The notes under the pieces: model-generated
Told to the model about the DNA's origin: nothing
Databases searched by the model: none
Seen by the model: only the letters and a program-made list of their open reading frames with translations
Translations under genes and position numbers: made by a program
Source: UBA9160 sp035489755
GTDB taxonomy: Bacteria; Myxococcota_A; UBA9160
Length of the DNA stretch: 64,000 nt
Assembly: GCA_035489755.1 (NCBI GenBank)
Contig: DATGZK010000082.1
Span: 1 to 64,000, forward strand
Reading direction: 5' to 3'
In this document: piece by piece, positions 8,959 to 17,513 of the stretch
Layout of the letters: each line of letters opens with the position of its first letter
Numbering within the stretch: the stretch's first letter is position 1

Positions 8959-10272
8959 ATGAACATTTGTGTCGTAGGGACCGGCTACGTCGGTCTCGTG
9001 ACCGGCGCTTGCTTCGCGGAGTTCGGCGTTACCGTCGTGTGCGCAGACAATAACGAGGAGAAGATCAAGGCCCTGCAGCGGGGCGAGATCCCGATCTACG
9101 AGCCGGGGCTCGACACCCTCGTGCATCGCAACGTGCAGGCCGGCCGCCTCTCCTTCACGACCAACACGGCGGAGGCCATCTCAGGCGCCCTTGTCCTCTT
9201 TATCGCCGTGGGGACGCCGCCGCGTGCCGACGGGAGTACCGACCTCTCCCACGTCGAGGCCGTATCTCGCGAGATCGGCCGCGCCATGGACAGCTACAAG
9301 GTGGTCGTGACCAAGAGCACCGTGCCGGTCGGAACTTCCAAGCGTGTGAAGGAGCTGATTCAGGAGGAGCTCCGCAGCGCGAAGAAGAAGGTGCGCTTTA
9401 GCGTGGCTTCGAACCCAGAGTTTCTACGGGAGGGGGCTGCGATCCAGGACTTCATGCGGCCGGATCGCGTTGTAATTGGCACTGAGGACGACGAGGCCGC
9501 AGCGATCCTGAAGGACCTTTACCGGCCGCTCTACCTCATCCAAGCGCCCTTCGTCTTGACCAATATTCCGACCGCCGAGCTCACGAAATACGCTGCCAAC
9601 TCCTTCCTTGCGATGAAAGTCTCCTTCATCAATGAGTTCGCAAACCTCTGCGAGCGGATCGGCGGCGACGTCCACGCGATCTCGCGCGGCATCGGACTCG
9701 ACGGCAGGATCGGTCCCAAGTTCCTGCATCCCGGCCCCGGCTTTGGAGGATCTTGCTTCCCGAAGGACACGCGCTCGGCCGCACACTACGCACGCGAGGT
9801 GGGCGACGAGCTCGAGATCATTGAGGCCGTGATCCGCGTAAACGACCGTCAGCGCTGGCGCATGGTCGAGAAAATTGTCGGCGCCATGAAGGGCGATGTG
9901 TCCGGAAAGACGGTCGCGGTTCTCGGCCTTTCGTTTAAGCCCGAGACCGATGACATGCGGGATGCTCCGGCCGTGGAGATCCTGCAGTCGCTGATCTCGC
10001 GGGGCGCTCGGGTTCGAGCCTACGACCCCGCCGCCATGTCGAAGGCGCAGAAACTTTTGCCCGACGTCCAGATGTGCCAGAACGAGTACGAAGCCTGCGA
10101 GGGTGCCGACGCGCTGGTGATTATCACCGAGTGGAACCAGTTCCGAATGCTCGATCTCGAGCGGGTGAAGGGCCTGCTTCGCACGCCGGTGGTGATCGAC
10201 CTGCGCAACGTGTACGAGCCCGAGCCCATGCGTGCTGCGGGCTTTGAGTACACCTGCGTGGGGCGCATCTAA
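8959..10272 (+). CDS. ugd: UDP-glucose 6-dehydrogenase
   Basis: 437 residues, full length. It oxidises UDP-glucose to UDP-glucuronate with two NAD+. The N-terminal NAD domain begins VVGTGYVGLVTGACFAEFG; the catalytic cysteine lies in GPGFGGSCFPKDT (about residue 260); TNIPTAELTKYAANSFLA and the C-terminal UDP-binding domain (VLGLSFKPETDDMRDAPA) are intact. GAGGGGTAAGG precedes the ATG. The product would feed the glucuronate-epimerase-like enzyme at 7010, so the polymer is likely to contain uronic acid. Confidence 0.97.
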   Translation: MNICVVGTGYVGLVTGACFAEFGVTVVCADNNEEKIKALQRGEIPIYEPGLDTLVHRNVQAGRLSFTTNTAEAISGALVLFIAVGTPPRADGSTDLSHVEAVSREIGRAMDSYKVVVTKSTVPVGTSKRVKELIQEELRSAKKKVRFSVASNPEFLREGAAIQDFMRPDRVVIGTEDDEAAAILKDLYRPLYLIQAPFVLTNIPTAELTKYAANSFLAMKVSFINEFANLCERIGGDVHAISRGIGLDGRIGPKFLHPGPGFGGSCFPKDTRSAAHYAREVGDELEIIEAVIRVNDRQRWRMVEKIVGAMKGDVSGKTVAVLGLSFKPETDDMRDAPAVEILQSLISRGARVRAYDPAAMSKAQKLLPDVQMCQNEYEACEGADALVIITEWNQFRMLDLERVKGLLRTPVVIDLRNVYEPEPMRAAGFEYTCVGRI

Positions 10273-10284
10273 GGGTAGTGACCC

Positions 10285-11379
10285 ATGGCAGGTCTCTCCC
10301 CGCTTCGACGCCGAACCCACGCCGTGATCCTCGCGGGCGGAGCGGGCGAGCGCTTCTGGCCGCACTCCCGCCGCCACCAGCCAAAGCCGCTCCTCGCTGT
10401 GGGAGGTCGCGAGACGCTCCTTGCCGCCACCGTGGAGCGCGCGATCCGCTGCGTTCCGAAAGATCAAGTCTGGCTCGTCTGCGGACCCGAGCATGCGGCC
10501 CCCATGCGCCGAGAAGCGGGGCTCCCTTCCTCTCGGACACTTGTCGAGCCGCGGCGGCGCAATACCGCGCCCGCAGTGGCCCTCGCTGCGACGCGCATCG
10601 CAGCGCGCGATCCCGAGGCTCTCCTCGTCGTCCTTCCCGCAGACCACCTGGTCCCCGATGGAGCCGCGTTCGCGCGGGCGATTGCCAGCGCGCTTCCGGC
10701 GGCAGCCCATGCGCAGGTGCTTCTCACCCTCGGCGTCGTGCCTACGCGAGCCGAGACGGGCTATGGGTACATTGAACGCGGCCCCCGGGCGCCGGGCTTC
10801 CCTGGTCTTCATCGGGTGCGCCGTTTTGTCGAAAAGCCCGATGTGAAGAAGGCTCGCGCCTTTGTCCGGCGCGGCAGCTTCTTGTGGAACGCGGGGATCT
10901 TCGTTTGGAGCGCCCGAGCGATCCTGGAGGAGATCGAAGAGCACGCGCCGGAGCTCCACGCGGCGCTTGCGCCGATCCGTGCGGCGGGGAAGGGCCCGCT
11001 CTCGAAGCGAGCCCTCGAGGATGTCTACAAGGCGGCACCGTCGGTTGCGGTCGATGTGGCGGTGCTCGAGCGAAGCCGCCGCGTGTGGACGCTGCCCGTC
11101 GACTTTCCCTGGAGCGACGTCGGGAGCTGGGCATCGCTGGCCGAGCACCTTGGGGTCGCGGGACGCACGAATCGGGCGATTGGAGGGGATGTGGTGTTCG
11201 AGGACGCGCATGGGAATCTCGTGTGGAGCGGTCGCCGCACGGTTGCGCTCCTCGGCGTTGAAGGTCTCGCCGTGATCGAGACGCCCGATGCGCTCCTTGT
11301 CGCACGCCTTGACCAGAGCCAGCACGTGCGCCGCATCGTCGATACCCTTAGGGCCCGGGGGCGGGAGGATCTACTCTGA
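10285..11379 (+). CDS. manC: Mannose-1-phosphate guanylyltransferase
   Basis: 364 residues. It makes GDP-mannose from GTP and mannose-1-phosphate. The nucleotidyltransferase signature ILAGGAGERFWPHSRRHQPK is at the N-terminus, followed by RRNTAPAVALA, FVEKPDVKKA and FLWNAGIFVW. The length fits the guanylyltransferase half alone: the C-terminal phosphomannose isomerase cupin of bifunctional ManC is absent, so mannose-6-phosphate must be made elsewhere. It supplies substrate for gmd. Its TGA overlaps the proposed CTG start of the Crp-family gene. Confidence 0.94.
   Translation: MAGLSPLRRRTHAVILAGGAGERFWPHSRRHQPKPLLAVGGRETLLAATVERAIRCVPKDQVWLVCGPEHAAPMRREAGLPSSRTLVEPRRRNTAPAVALAATRIAARDPEALLVVLPADHLVPDGAAFARAIASALPAAAHAQVLLTLGVVPTRAETGYGYIERGPRAPGFPGLHRVRRFVEKPDVKKARAFVRRGSFLWNAGIFVWSARAILEEIEEHAPELHAALAPIRAAGKGPLSKRALEDVYKAAPSVAVDVAVLERSRRVWTLPVDFPWSDVGSWASLAEHLGVAGRTNRAIGGDVVFEDAHGNLVWSGRRTVALLGVEGLAVIETPDALLVARLDQSQHVRRIVDTLRARGREDLL
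11363..11369 (+). promoter_or_regulatory. Shine-Dalgarno supporting a CTG start of the Crp-family gene
   Basis: GGGAGGA ends 6 nt before CTG at 11376. The next canonical start in this frame, GTG at 11448, has only pyrimidine-rich sequence before it. The site lies inside the last codons of manC. Confidence 0.55.
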
Positions 11380-12059
11380 CGAACTCAAATCCTACGCGCG
11401 GTAAGGAAGCCCTGGAGTCGCTGCGCGCGATTCCCCTCTTCTCGCAGGTGAGTGACGCGGATCTTGAGCTCATCGCCTCGCTCCTCATCGAACGCCGCTA
11501 CGCACGCAATACGACGATCGTCGAGGAGGGTCTCCCGGGCGACTACATGTACGTGATCCGTGAGGGCCGGGTAAAGGTGACAAAGCTCTCGGACGAGGGG
11601 CGGGAGAAGATCCTGAACTTCCTCGACGAGGGCGGATTCTTCGGGGAGATGGCCCTGCTTGACCGCGCCCCGCGCATCGCCTCGGTGAAAACGCTAAAAC
11701 CCGTTCGGCTCCTCGCACTCTCCCGGACGGACTTTCTAAACGCCCTGCGGACGAGTCCCGATCTTGCGATGGCGGTGATCCAAGAGCTTGTGCGCCGCCT
11801 GCGCGAAGTGGACGAGCAGGCGAGCTCGCTCTCGTTCCAGCGCGTCAAGGAGCGCACCAAGGGCCTCCTTCGCCGCCTCGCGCTGGAGAGCGCCGACGAC
11901 CCTGAGCGCCGAACCACGGCGGCGCTCACGCACCAGCAGATCGCCGACATGATCGGAACCTCCCGCGAGACCGTGACCCGCGTGGTGAAGGAGCTCAAGC
12001 AGGACGGCTGGCTCCAGCAGGACGGCAAACGCTACGTCGTTCCCGCCTCCGAGGACTGA
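11376..12059 (+). CDS. Crp/Fnr-family transcriptional regulator
   Basis: 227 residues from a proposed CTG start; 203 if the GTG at 11448 is used. The cyclic-nucleotide-binding beta roll (GDYMYVIREGRVKVTKLS, FGEMALLDRAPRIAS) and a winged helix (THQQIADMIGTSRETVTRV) are complete. The conserved Crp N-terminus LRAIPLFSQ lies before the GTG, so that start would cut a conserved helix. The frame has no ATG, GTG or TTG between the stop at 11349 and 11448; CTG at 11376 overlaps the manC stop (CTGA) and has a strong Shine-Dalgarno. It probably controls the exopolysaccharide locus; whether it binds cAMP, c-di-GMP or nothing cannot be told. Confidence 0.88.
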   Translation: MTNSNPTRGKEALESLRAIPLFSQVSDADLELIASLLIERRYARNTTIVEEGLPGDYMYVIREGRVKVTKLSDEGREKILNFLDEGGFFGEMALLDRAPRIASVKTLKPVRLLALSRTDFLNALRTSPDLAMAVIQELVRRLREVDEQASSLSFQRVKERTKGLLRRLALESADDPERRTTAALTHQQIADMIGTSRETVTRVVKELKQDGWLQQDGKRYVVPASED

Positions 12060-12105
12060 GCGCTCCCTCTCTAAGATCTCTCTCGGATCTGGCCGATACG
12101 GAAGC

Positions 12106-13335
12106 GTGGCGCTGTGTGATCCCCATTTCGCGAGCGCGCTCGTCGGCTCCATGAGGTCTGGGCTCGTCGCCATCGACGAGCACGGAAGGCTCGCGGCACT
12201 AAACGCCGGTGCGCAGCGCATCCTTGGCTGCCCGGCGGGCGCCCCCGAAGCGGCCCTTGGCCACGATTGCCGGGAGGTCCTCGGCCCGCAGCCGACCGTG
12301 AGCCGTCTCCTCCTCGAAGCCCTGGATGGGCACGAACGCCCGAGCCGCGCCGAGCTCGTGCTCGAAGCCGCGGGGACTTCTCCTCCGCGAACCATCGGCT
12401 TTACGCTCGGCGCAGTGCGCGACGCTGAAGGCGTCCTGCGCGGCGCAGCGCTCTTTTTCCGCGACTTAACCCCCGTCGAGCGCCTCGGCGAGCAGGAGCG
12501 GCTCCACGAGCGCCTCGCTGCCCTCGGCCAGATGGCGGCGGGCCTCGCCCACGAGATTCGAAATCCCCTGGCAGGCATGGAGGTGATCGCTGGACTTCTG
12601 CGCCGGCGGCTTGAGGGTCGCCCCGAGGAGCAGGCTCTCCTTGCGGAACTGACGGGGGAGCTCCGTGCGCTCGCGGCGACGGTGACGCAAAGCCTTGAGT
12701 TCGTGCGGCCCTTAGCTCCCGTGCGCGCGCGGTTTGACGCTGCAAAGCTGGTGGAGGAGGCGCTCGCGACGGCGCTCGCGCGCGTGCCGGGCCCCGTCGC
12801 GATCGAGCGTCGGTACGAGCCCGATCTTCCGCCGGTTCTGGGTGACGCTGAGCAGCTCCGTACGGTTCTTGTGAATCTTCTCGTGAACGCGCTTGAGGCC
12901 ATGCAGACGATGCCGGCGGGCGGACGGCGCCTGCGAGTCGCTCTAAGGAGCGAGGCCGCGGAGTGGCCCCTTGCGGGCGAGACCTGGTCCGTCGAGACGA
13001 GAGGCCGGAGCCGCCTGCCGTGTTCACCGCCGGAGCGCGCGCTCGTGATTGCGCTCGACGACAGCGGCCCGGGAGTCCCGGCCGATTTGCGGGAGCGGAT
13101 CTTCTATCCCTTCTTTACCACCAAAGAGCGCGGCTCCGGGGTGGGCCTCGCCATGGCACAGAAGATCGTCGCCTCCCACGGCGGGAGCCTCACCCTCGAG
13201 TCCGAAGGCAGCCCGGGGGCGCATTTTCAGGTGCGTCTCCCCCTCGAGGACGACCTGGCGGATGCGGGATCGAACGGCGCCCTGCCTAAGCCGGGCATGA
13301 AGCGCACGCCTCTTCGCGCAGGACGCCCGCGGTGA
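12106..13335 (+). CDS. Cytoplasmic PAS-type sensor histidine kinase, NtrB-like
   Basis: 409 residues with no membrane segment. A PAS-like sensor (about 5-125) is followed by the dimerisation domain with phospho-acceptor His in GLAHEIRNPLAG (about residue 148) and a complete ATPase domain: N-box NLLVNALEAM, G1 DDSGPGV, F-box FYPFFTTK, G2 GSGVGLAMAQ. About 35 residues are inserted between N and G1. Start GTG. It overlaps the next gene by 4 nt (GTGA), so it is the likely partner of that sigma-54 activator. In XrtA loci the analogous pair is PrsK/PrsR, but this kinase lacks the membrane domain I recall for PrsK. Confidence 0.93.
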   Translation: MALCDPHFASALVGSMRSGLVAIDEHGRLAALNAGAQRILGCPAGAPEAALGHDCREVLGPQPTVSRLLLEALDGHERPSRAELVLEAAGTSPPRTIGFTLGAVRDAEGVLRGAALFFRDLTPVERLGEQERLHERLAALGQMAAGLAHEIRNPLAGMEVIAGLLRRRLEGRPEEQALLAELTGELRALAATVTQSLEFVRPLAPVRARFDAAKLVEEALATALARVPGPVAIERRYEPDLPPVLGDAEQLRTVLVNLLVNALEAMQTMPAGGRRLRVALRSEAAEWPLAGETWSVETRGRSRLPCSPPERALVIALDDSGPGVPADLRERIFYPFFTTKERGSGVGLAMAQKIVASHGGSLTLESEGSPGAHFQVRLPLEDDLADAGSNGALPKPGMKRTPLRAGRPR

Positions 13336-14795
13336 GTGCCCATCGCCCTCCCGGACGCGCACGCATCCTCGTGGTGGAGGACGGCGACGCGCTGCGCCGC
13401 GGGATCGTCCGCGCCCTTCGCGAAGCCTCGGGCGATGTGGATGAGGAAGCGAGCGGCGAGCGCGCCGTGGCTCGCCTTAGCGACCGCAGCGCCGAGCCCT
13501 ACGACGTCGTTCTCACAGACCTGCGTCTTCCCGGCGTGGACGGCGTCGAGGTGCTGCGGGCGGCGCGCGACAGGGATGAGCGCACGAGCGTCGTCCTCAT
13601 GACGGCCTTCGGAAGCGTCGAGACCGCGGTCGAAGCCATGCGTCTTGGCGCCTTCGACTTCGTGCAAAAGCCCTTCGATCTCGACCAGCTCGAGGCTCGC
13701 GTTGCGAAGGCGCTCGCGCACAGTCGCCTCTTGCGGGAAGTCTCGAGCCTGCGCGCCGAGCGCGTCGCGCGTTACGCGCCCGACCAGGTGATTGGAAAGA
13801 GCGCGGCGCTGCGAGCGGCCGTCGAGCTCGCGCGCCGGGTTGCACCCACCCGTTCCACGGTGCTCGTGACGGGAGAAACCGGTAGCGGGAAGGAAGTGAT
13901 TGCGGGCCTCGTCCACGGCTTCTCTCGCCGGGCAGAGGCTCCTTTCGTGAAGGTGAACTGTGCCGCGCTCCCAGAAACGCTGCTTGAATCCGAGCTCTTT
14001 GGCCACGAGCGCGGGGCCTTTACCGGCGCAGACCGTGTACGCGTTGGGCGCTTCGAGCAGGCGAACGGCGGAACGCTCTTCCTCGATGAGATTGGGGACA
14101 TGTCACCCGCAACGCAGGCCAAGCTCCTGCGCGTCCTCCAGGATCAGGAGTTTCAGCGCCTCGGCGGGACGCGGGCCATTCGTACCGACGTCCGCATCGT
14201 CGCCGCAACCAATCAGGACCTCGAGGCTGCGATTCAAGCCGGCCGATTCCGGGAAGATCTCTACTTCCGGCTGAACGTGATCTCCATCCATCTTCCGCCG
14301 CTGCGGGAGCGACCCGAAGACGTGGTTGCACTGGCGAACCACTTTCTTGAGGAGTTCGGGCGCGACCTCGGTCGCCCGCGCACGGGCTTCACCGATGCCG
14401 CGTTGGAGCGGATCCGGGCGCACCCCTGGCCCGGCAACGTGCGCGAGCTCCGGAACGCCCTCGAGCGAGCGGTCCTCATGGCCGATGGCGCGCGCATCGA
14501 CTCCTCCGACATCGGACTCTCCGACACGGCGCCCCTTGCGGCGCGCGCCGGCGGGCAGGGAGAGCTCGCGGGGCTTCTCTTTGGGGTCGATCTGTCCCTC
14601 GAGGCGATGGAGCGGGCGCTCGTCCAAGAGGCGCTTCGGCGGTCGCGCTGGGTCCAGAAAGACGCCGCGAAGCTCCTTGGGGTGACGCGCCGCAAGCTCA
14701 ACTACATGATCGCTCGGATGGGCCTCACCCATCCGACATGGCGCCGTCACCGCGGCGCCCAGGGCCGGGATCCGGCTGCCCGCGCCCTTCCTTGA
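13332..14795 (+). CDS. Sigma-54-dependent response regulator, NtrC/PrsR-like
   Basis: 487 residues. The receiver has phospho-Asp in LTDLRLPGVDG (about residue 60). The AAA+ domain has Walker A GETGSGKEV, the sigma-54 contact loop GAFTGA, Walker B LFLDEIGD, and the arginine-finger region FREDLYFRLNVI. A Fis-type helix-turn-helix (KDAAKLLGVTRRKLNYMI) is followed by a basic tail of about 20 residues. It should activate RpoN promoters in response to the upstream kinase. I looked for TGGCAC-N5-TTGC sites upstream of genes in this locus and saw none, so its targets may lie left of the window. Confidence 0.95.
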   Translation: MSAHRPPGRARILVVEDGDALRRGIVRALREASGDVDEEASGERAVARLSDRSAEPYDVVLTDLRLPGVDGVEVLRAARDRDERTSVVLMTAFGSVETAVEAMRLGAFDFVQKPFDLDQLEARVAKALAHSRLLREVSSLRAERVARYAPDQVIGKSAALRAAVELARRVAPTRSTVLVTGETGSGKEVIAGLVHGFSRRAEAPFVKVNCAALPETLLESELFGHERGAFTGADRVRVGRFEQANGGTLFLDEIGDMSPATQAKLLRVLQDQEFQRLGGTRAIRTDVRIVAATNQDLEAAIQAGRFREDLYFRLNVISIHLPPLRERPEDVVALANHFLEEFGRDLGRPRTGFTDAALERIRAHPWPGNVRELRNALERAVLMADGARIDSSDIGLSDTAPLAARAGGQGELAGLLFGVDLSLEAMERALVQEALRRSRWVQKDAAKLLGVTRRKLNYMIARMGLTHPTWRRHRGAQGRDPAARALP

Positions 14796-14849
14796 ATCGG
14801 ACCCCCATATTGGATACCTAGAACCGGCTCACCACCCCGGGGTAACCCC

Positions 14850-17330
14850 ATGCTCCGTGCCCGAACCCGCCGTGCCCATGTCCTCCTTCTCCTCCTCTCC
14901 TGCCTTGCGGCCTTCGCCTGCCAAGGGAAAGAGGGGAAGAAGGCGGCGCACCTTGCCCGCGGCGAGCAGTACGCGAAGGACGGAAAGCACGCCGAGGCGA
15001 TCATCGAGTTCAAGAATGTGCTGCAGCTCGATCCCAATGCCGCGATTGCGCACTGGGATCTCGCGAAGTCGTACCTCGCCACCAACAAGATCCGCGAGGG
15101 CTACTGGGAGCTCCATGAGACGGCGCGCCTCGATCCCAAGAATCTCGACGCGAAGCTTGAGTACGGCGAGCTCTCGCGCCTCGGGGGTGAGACGGACGAG
15201 GCGCTAAAGCAAGCCGACGAGGTGATTGCCGCGGACCCAAATCGTGCGGCCGCGTACGTGCTGCGCGGACAGGCCCTTGAGCTCCTAAAGCGTCCCGAGG
15301 ATGCAAAGGAGGCCTATCTCAAAGCGGTCGAGGTCGAGCCGAACAACCCCGGCCCGCTTCTCATCCTCTCCGACTACTACGTGCGAAGCGGCGACGCGAA
15401 GTCGGCTGAGCCCCTCTTGCGCAAGCTCACGGCCTCTCAGCCGAGCTTCGGTTCCTTTAGCGCTCTTGCAGGCTTTCTCTCGCGCGACAAGTCTCGCGAC
15501 GCCGAAGCCGAGGCGATGTTCAAGGAGGCCCTCGCCAAAGCGAAGCCCGAAGAGCTCTCGGTCGCGTATCGATCGCTCGGGAGCTTCTACTACTCACGGG
15601 ATCGCTTTGAAGATGCAGAGCGGACGCTGAAGGAGGCGATGGAGAAGCTGCCCGGGGACCTCGAAATCATTTACTCGCTGGCACGCTTCTATGGCGCACG
15701 GGGCGACAACGCGAAGGCCGACGCCATGGTCGAAGAAGCGACGAAGGCGAACCCGAAAGAGGTGGCCCCGTTCCTCACGCTCTCCGCCTACCGCGGCCGA
15801 AAGGGCGATCTGCAAGGCGCGCTCGATGCCGTGGAAGCCGCGCTCAAGGCGGCGCCGGAGAACACGCAGGCGCGTCTTCGCAAAGCAGAGCTCTTGCTGG
15901 ATCTCGGCTACCGGAGCACGAACAAAGACGAGATCGCGCAGGCTCGCTCGATCGTAGACGCCGTCCTCACGAGCGAGCCAAAGAGCGCGGATGCCTTGTT
16001 TGTGAAGGCCAAGATGGACCTGGCGGACGGGCACGTCGCCGACGCGGCCGCGGAACTTCACCGCGCGCTCGAGCTCCGGCCAGACTGGGCGCAGGCGCAC
16101 TTTCTCCTCGGCTCGGCGCTCAACTCCCAAGGGGATCGCAACGGCGCCCGAGCCGAGGTCGCCCGTGCCCTCGAAATCGACGCCGACATGCTCGACGCGC
16201 GAAGACTCCTCGCGAGCATCCAATCCGCTCTCGGCGCGGACGACCTGGCGGTTGAGGAAGGTCGCAAGGTGCTGCGCGAAGCGCCGGACGACGTGAAGAC
16301 CCGCATCCTTGTGGCCCAGAGTCTTGTGCGCCAGCGCAAGTTCGACGAGGCGCTCGCCGAGCTCGAGAAGATCCCCGAGGCAAAGCGCGACGCCGAGGCC
16401 TACTACGCGTTCGGTCGGATCTACATGGCGATGGGGAAAATTGACCAGGCCCGGGCAAATCTCACGCGGGCCGACGCCGCCTCCCCGGGCCAGCCCGACA
16501 TCTTGAACTCGCTCATGTTGATCGACCGGCAGACCGGCCATCTCCCAGACTCGCTGGAGCGCATCCAGCACGCGGTCGCCGCGCAGCCAAGCAACGCGAA
16601 GCTCGAGTATCTCTACGGGATTGCGCTCGCAGTCTCGGGGAAAGCGAGCGATGCGGAGCAGGCGCTCAAGCACGCGATCGAGCTCGATCCGCGCGACATC
16701 GCTCCCTACCAAGCCTTGGCGCAGCTCCTCGCGGCGTCAGGTCGCCGCGACGAGAGCATCGAGACCTACAAGAAGGCCATCGAGGCGCGGCCGGACGTGG
16801 CTGGACTCCACCTCGTTCTCGGAACGCTCTATGAGGCTGGCGGAGATACGGACCACGCGATCGAAGAATACGAGAAGACCGTAAAGCTTGACCCGAACCT
16901 CGCAGCCGCAAAAAACAATCTCGCCTATCTCCTGGCGGAGAAGGGAAGGGACCTCGACCGCGCACTCGAGCTTGCCCAGGAGGCGAAGGCCGGGCTCCCC
17001 GACAACGCGAGCGCTGCCGATACCCTTGGCTGGGTGCTCTACAAAAAAGGCGTTCCTTCCGCGGCCGTCGGGTACCTGCGGGAGGCGGAGGGCGGAAGTC
17101 CGGCGGAAGACCCCGCGATTAACGTGATCCGCCTTCACCTTGCGATGGCCTATGAGGCGAACGGGGAGCCGGACAAGGCCCGGGAGACCCTCGAGCGGGC
17201 GGTGGCAAGTCTCGACGCCGCCCGGAGCAAAGCCCCGACGGGCGCCCCCGAGCCGCCCCAGGCGGCGGAAGTCCGGTCCATGATGGAGCGCCTCAAGACC
17301 CAGGGAACGGCGGGGCCAGGCCAGGGCTAG
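14850..17330 (+). CDS. prsT: Large TPR-repeat lipoprotein, PrsT-like
   Basis: 826 residues. The signal peptide ends in lipobox LAAFAC (Cys near residue 24), so it is a lipoprotein. The rest is a continuous array of about 20 TPR units, e.g. AEAIIEFKNVLQLDPNAA, DHAIEEYEKTVKLDPNLA and AKNNLAYLLAEKGRDLDRAL. Its length and repeat content match the PEP-CTERM TPR lipoproteins (TIGR02917, PrsT), which scaffold polysaccharide export in XrtA loci. It follows the sigma-54 activator by 54 nt without an obvious -24/-12 promoter. The symbol is a family assignment. Confidence 0.88.
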   Translation: MLRARTRRAHVLLLLLSCLAAFACQGKEGKKAAHLARGEQYAKDGKHAEAIIEFKNVLQLDPNAAIAHWDLAKSYLATNKIREGYWELHETARLDPKNLDAKLEYGELSRLGGETDEALKQADEVIAADPNRAAAYVLRGQALELLKRPEDAKEAYLKAVEVEPNNPGPLLILSDYYVRSGDAKSAEPLLRKLTASQPSFGSFSALAGFLSRDKSRDAEAEAMFKEALAKAKPEELSVAYRSLGSFYYSRDRFEDAERTLKEAMEKLPGDLEIIYSLARFYGARGDNAKADAMVEEATKANPKEVAPFLTLSAYRGRKGDLQGALDAVEAALKAAPENTQARLRKAELLLDLGYRSTNKDEIAQARSIVDAVLTSEPKSADALFVKAKMDLADGHVADAAAELHRALELRPDWAQAHFLLGSALNSQGDRNGARAEVARALEIDADMLDARRLLASIQSALGADDLAVEEGRKVLREAPDDVKTRILVAQSLVRQRKFDEALAELEKIPEAKRDAEAYYAFGRIYMAMGKIDQARANLTRADAASPGQPDILNSLMLIDRQTGHLPDSLERIQHAVAAQPSNAKLEYLYGIALAVSGKASDAEQALKHAIELDPRDIAPYQALAQLLAASGRRDESIETYKKAIEARPDVAGLHLVLGTLYEAGGDTDHAIEEYEKTVKLDPNLAAAKNNLAYLLAEKGRDLDRALELAQEAKAGLPDNASAADTLGWVLYKKGVPSAAVGYLREAEGGSPAEDPAINVIRLHLAMAYEANGEPDKARETLERAVASLDAARSKAPTGAPEPPQAAEVRSMMERLKTQGTAGPGQG

Positions 17331-17465
17331 CCCCGGGACCCCGAGCCTCCCCGGCCCCCCGTTAAGCCGCAGCGCGGACCGGTCGATACAAGCGAAGCCT
17401 ACGTCCCGCAGGACGGGTAGGGCCTGCGCATCCGCTGGCCTAACCCCCCTTCTTTGGGACTCAGA

Positions 17466-17495
17466 GCGCCTGCCGGCAGCCTCGCCGGAAGGCGC
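17466..17495 (+). other. Stem-loop in the leader of the LysM gene
   Basis: GCGCCT and CCGGC pair with GCCGG and AGGCGC around loop AGCCTC: 6 bp, one G/A mismatch, 5 bp. It ends 18 nt before the ATG, directly upstream of the GCGGAGGG ribosome site. There is no T-run, so it is more likely an mRNA leader structure than a terminator. Confidence 0.4.
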
Positions 17496-17513
17496 AGGAC
17501 GCGGAGGGTTTGC

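Noticed and set aside
9424..11325. Minus-strand open frame of 633 codons over ugd and manC
   Set aside because: Same antisense artefact; ugd and manC have complete active-site motifs on the plus strand.
14796..14849. Expected sigma-54 promoter before the TPR lipoprotein gene
   Set aside because: No TGGCAC-N5-TTGC match is visible in the gap, so I do not annotate one.
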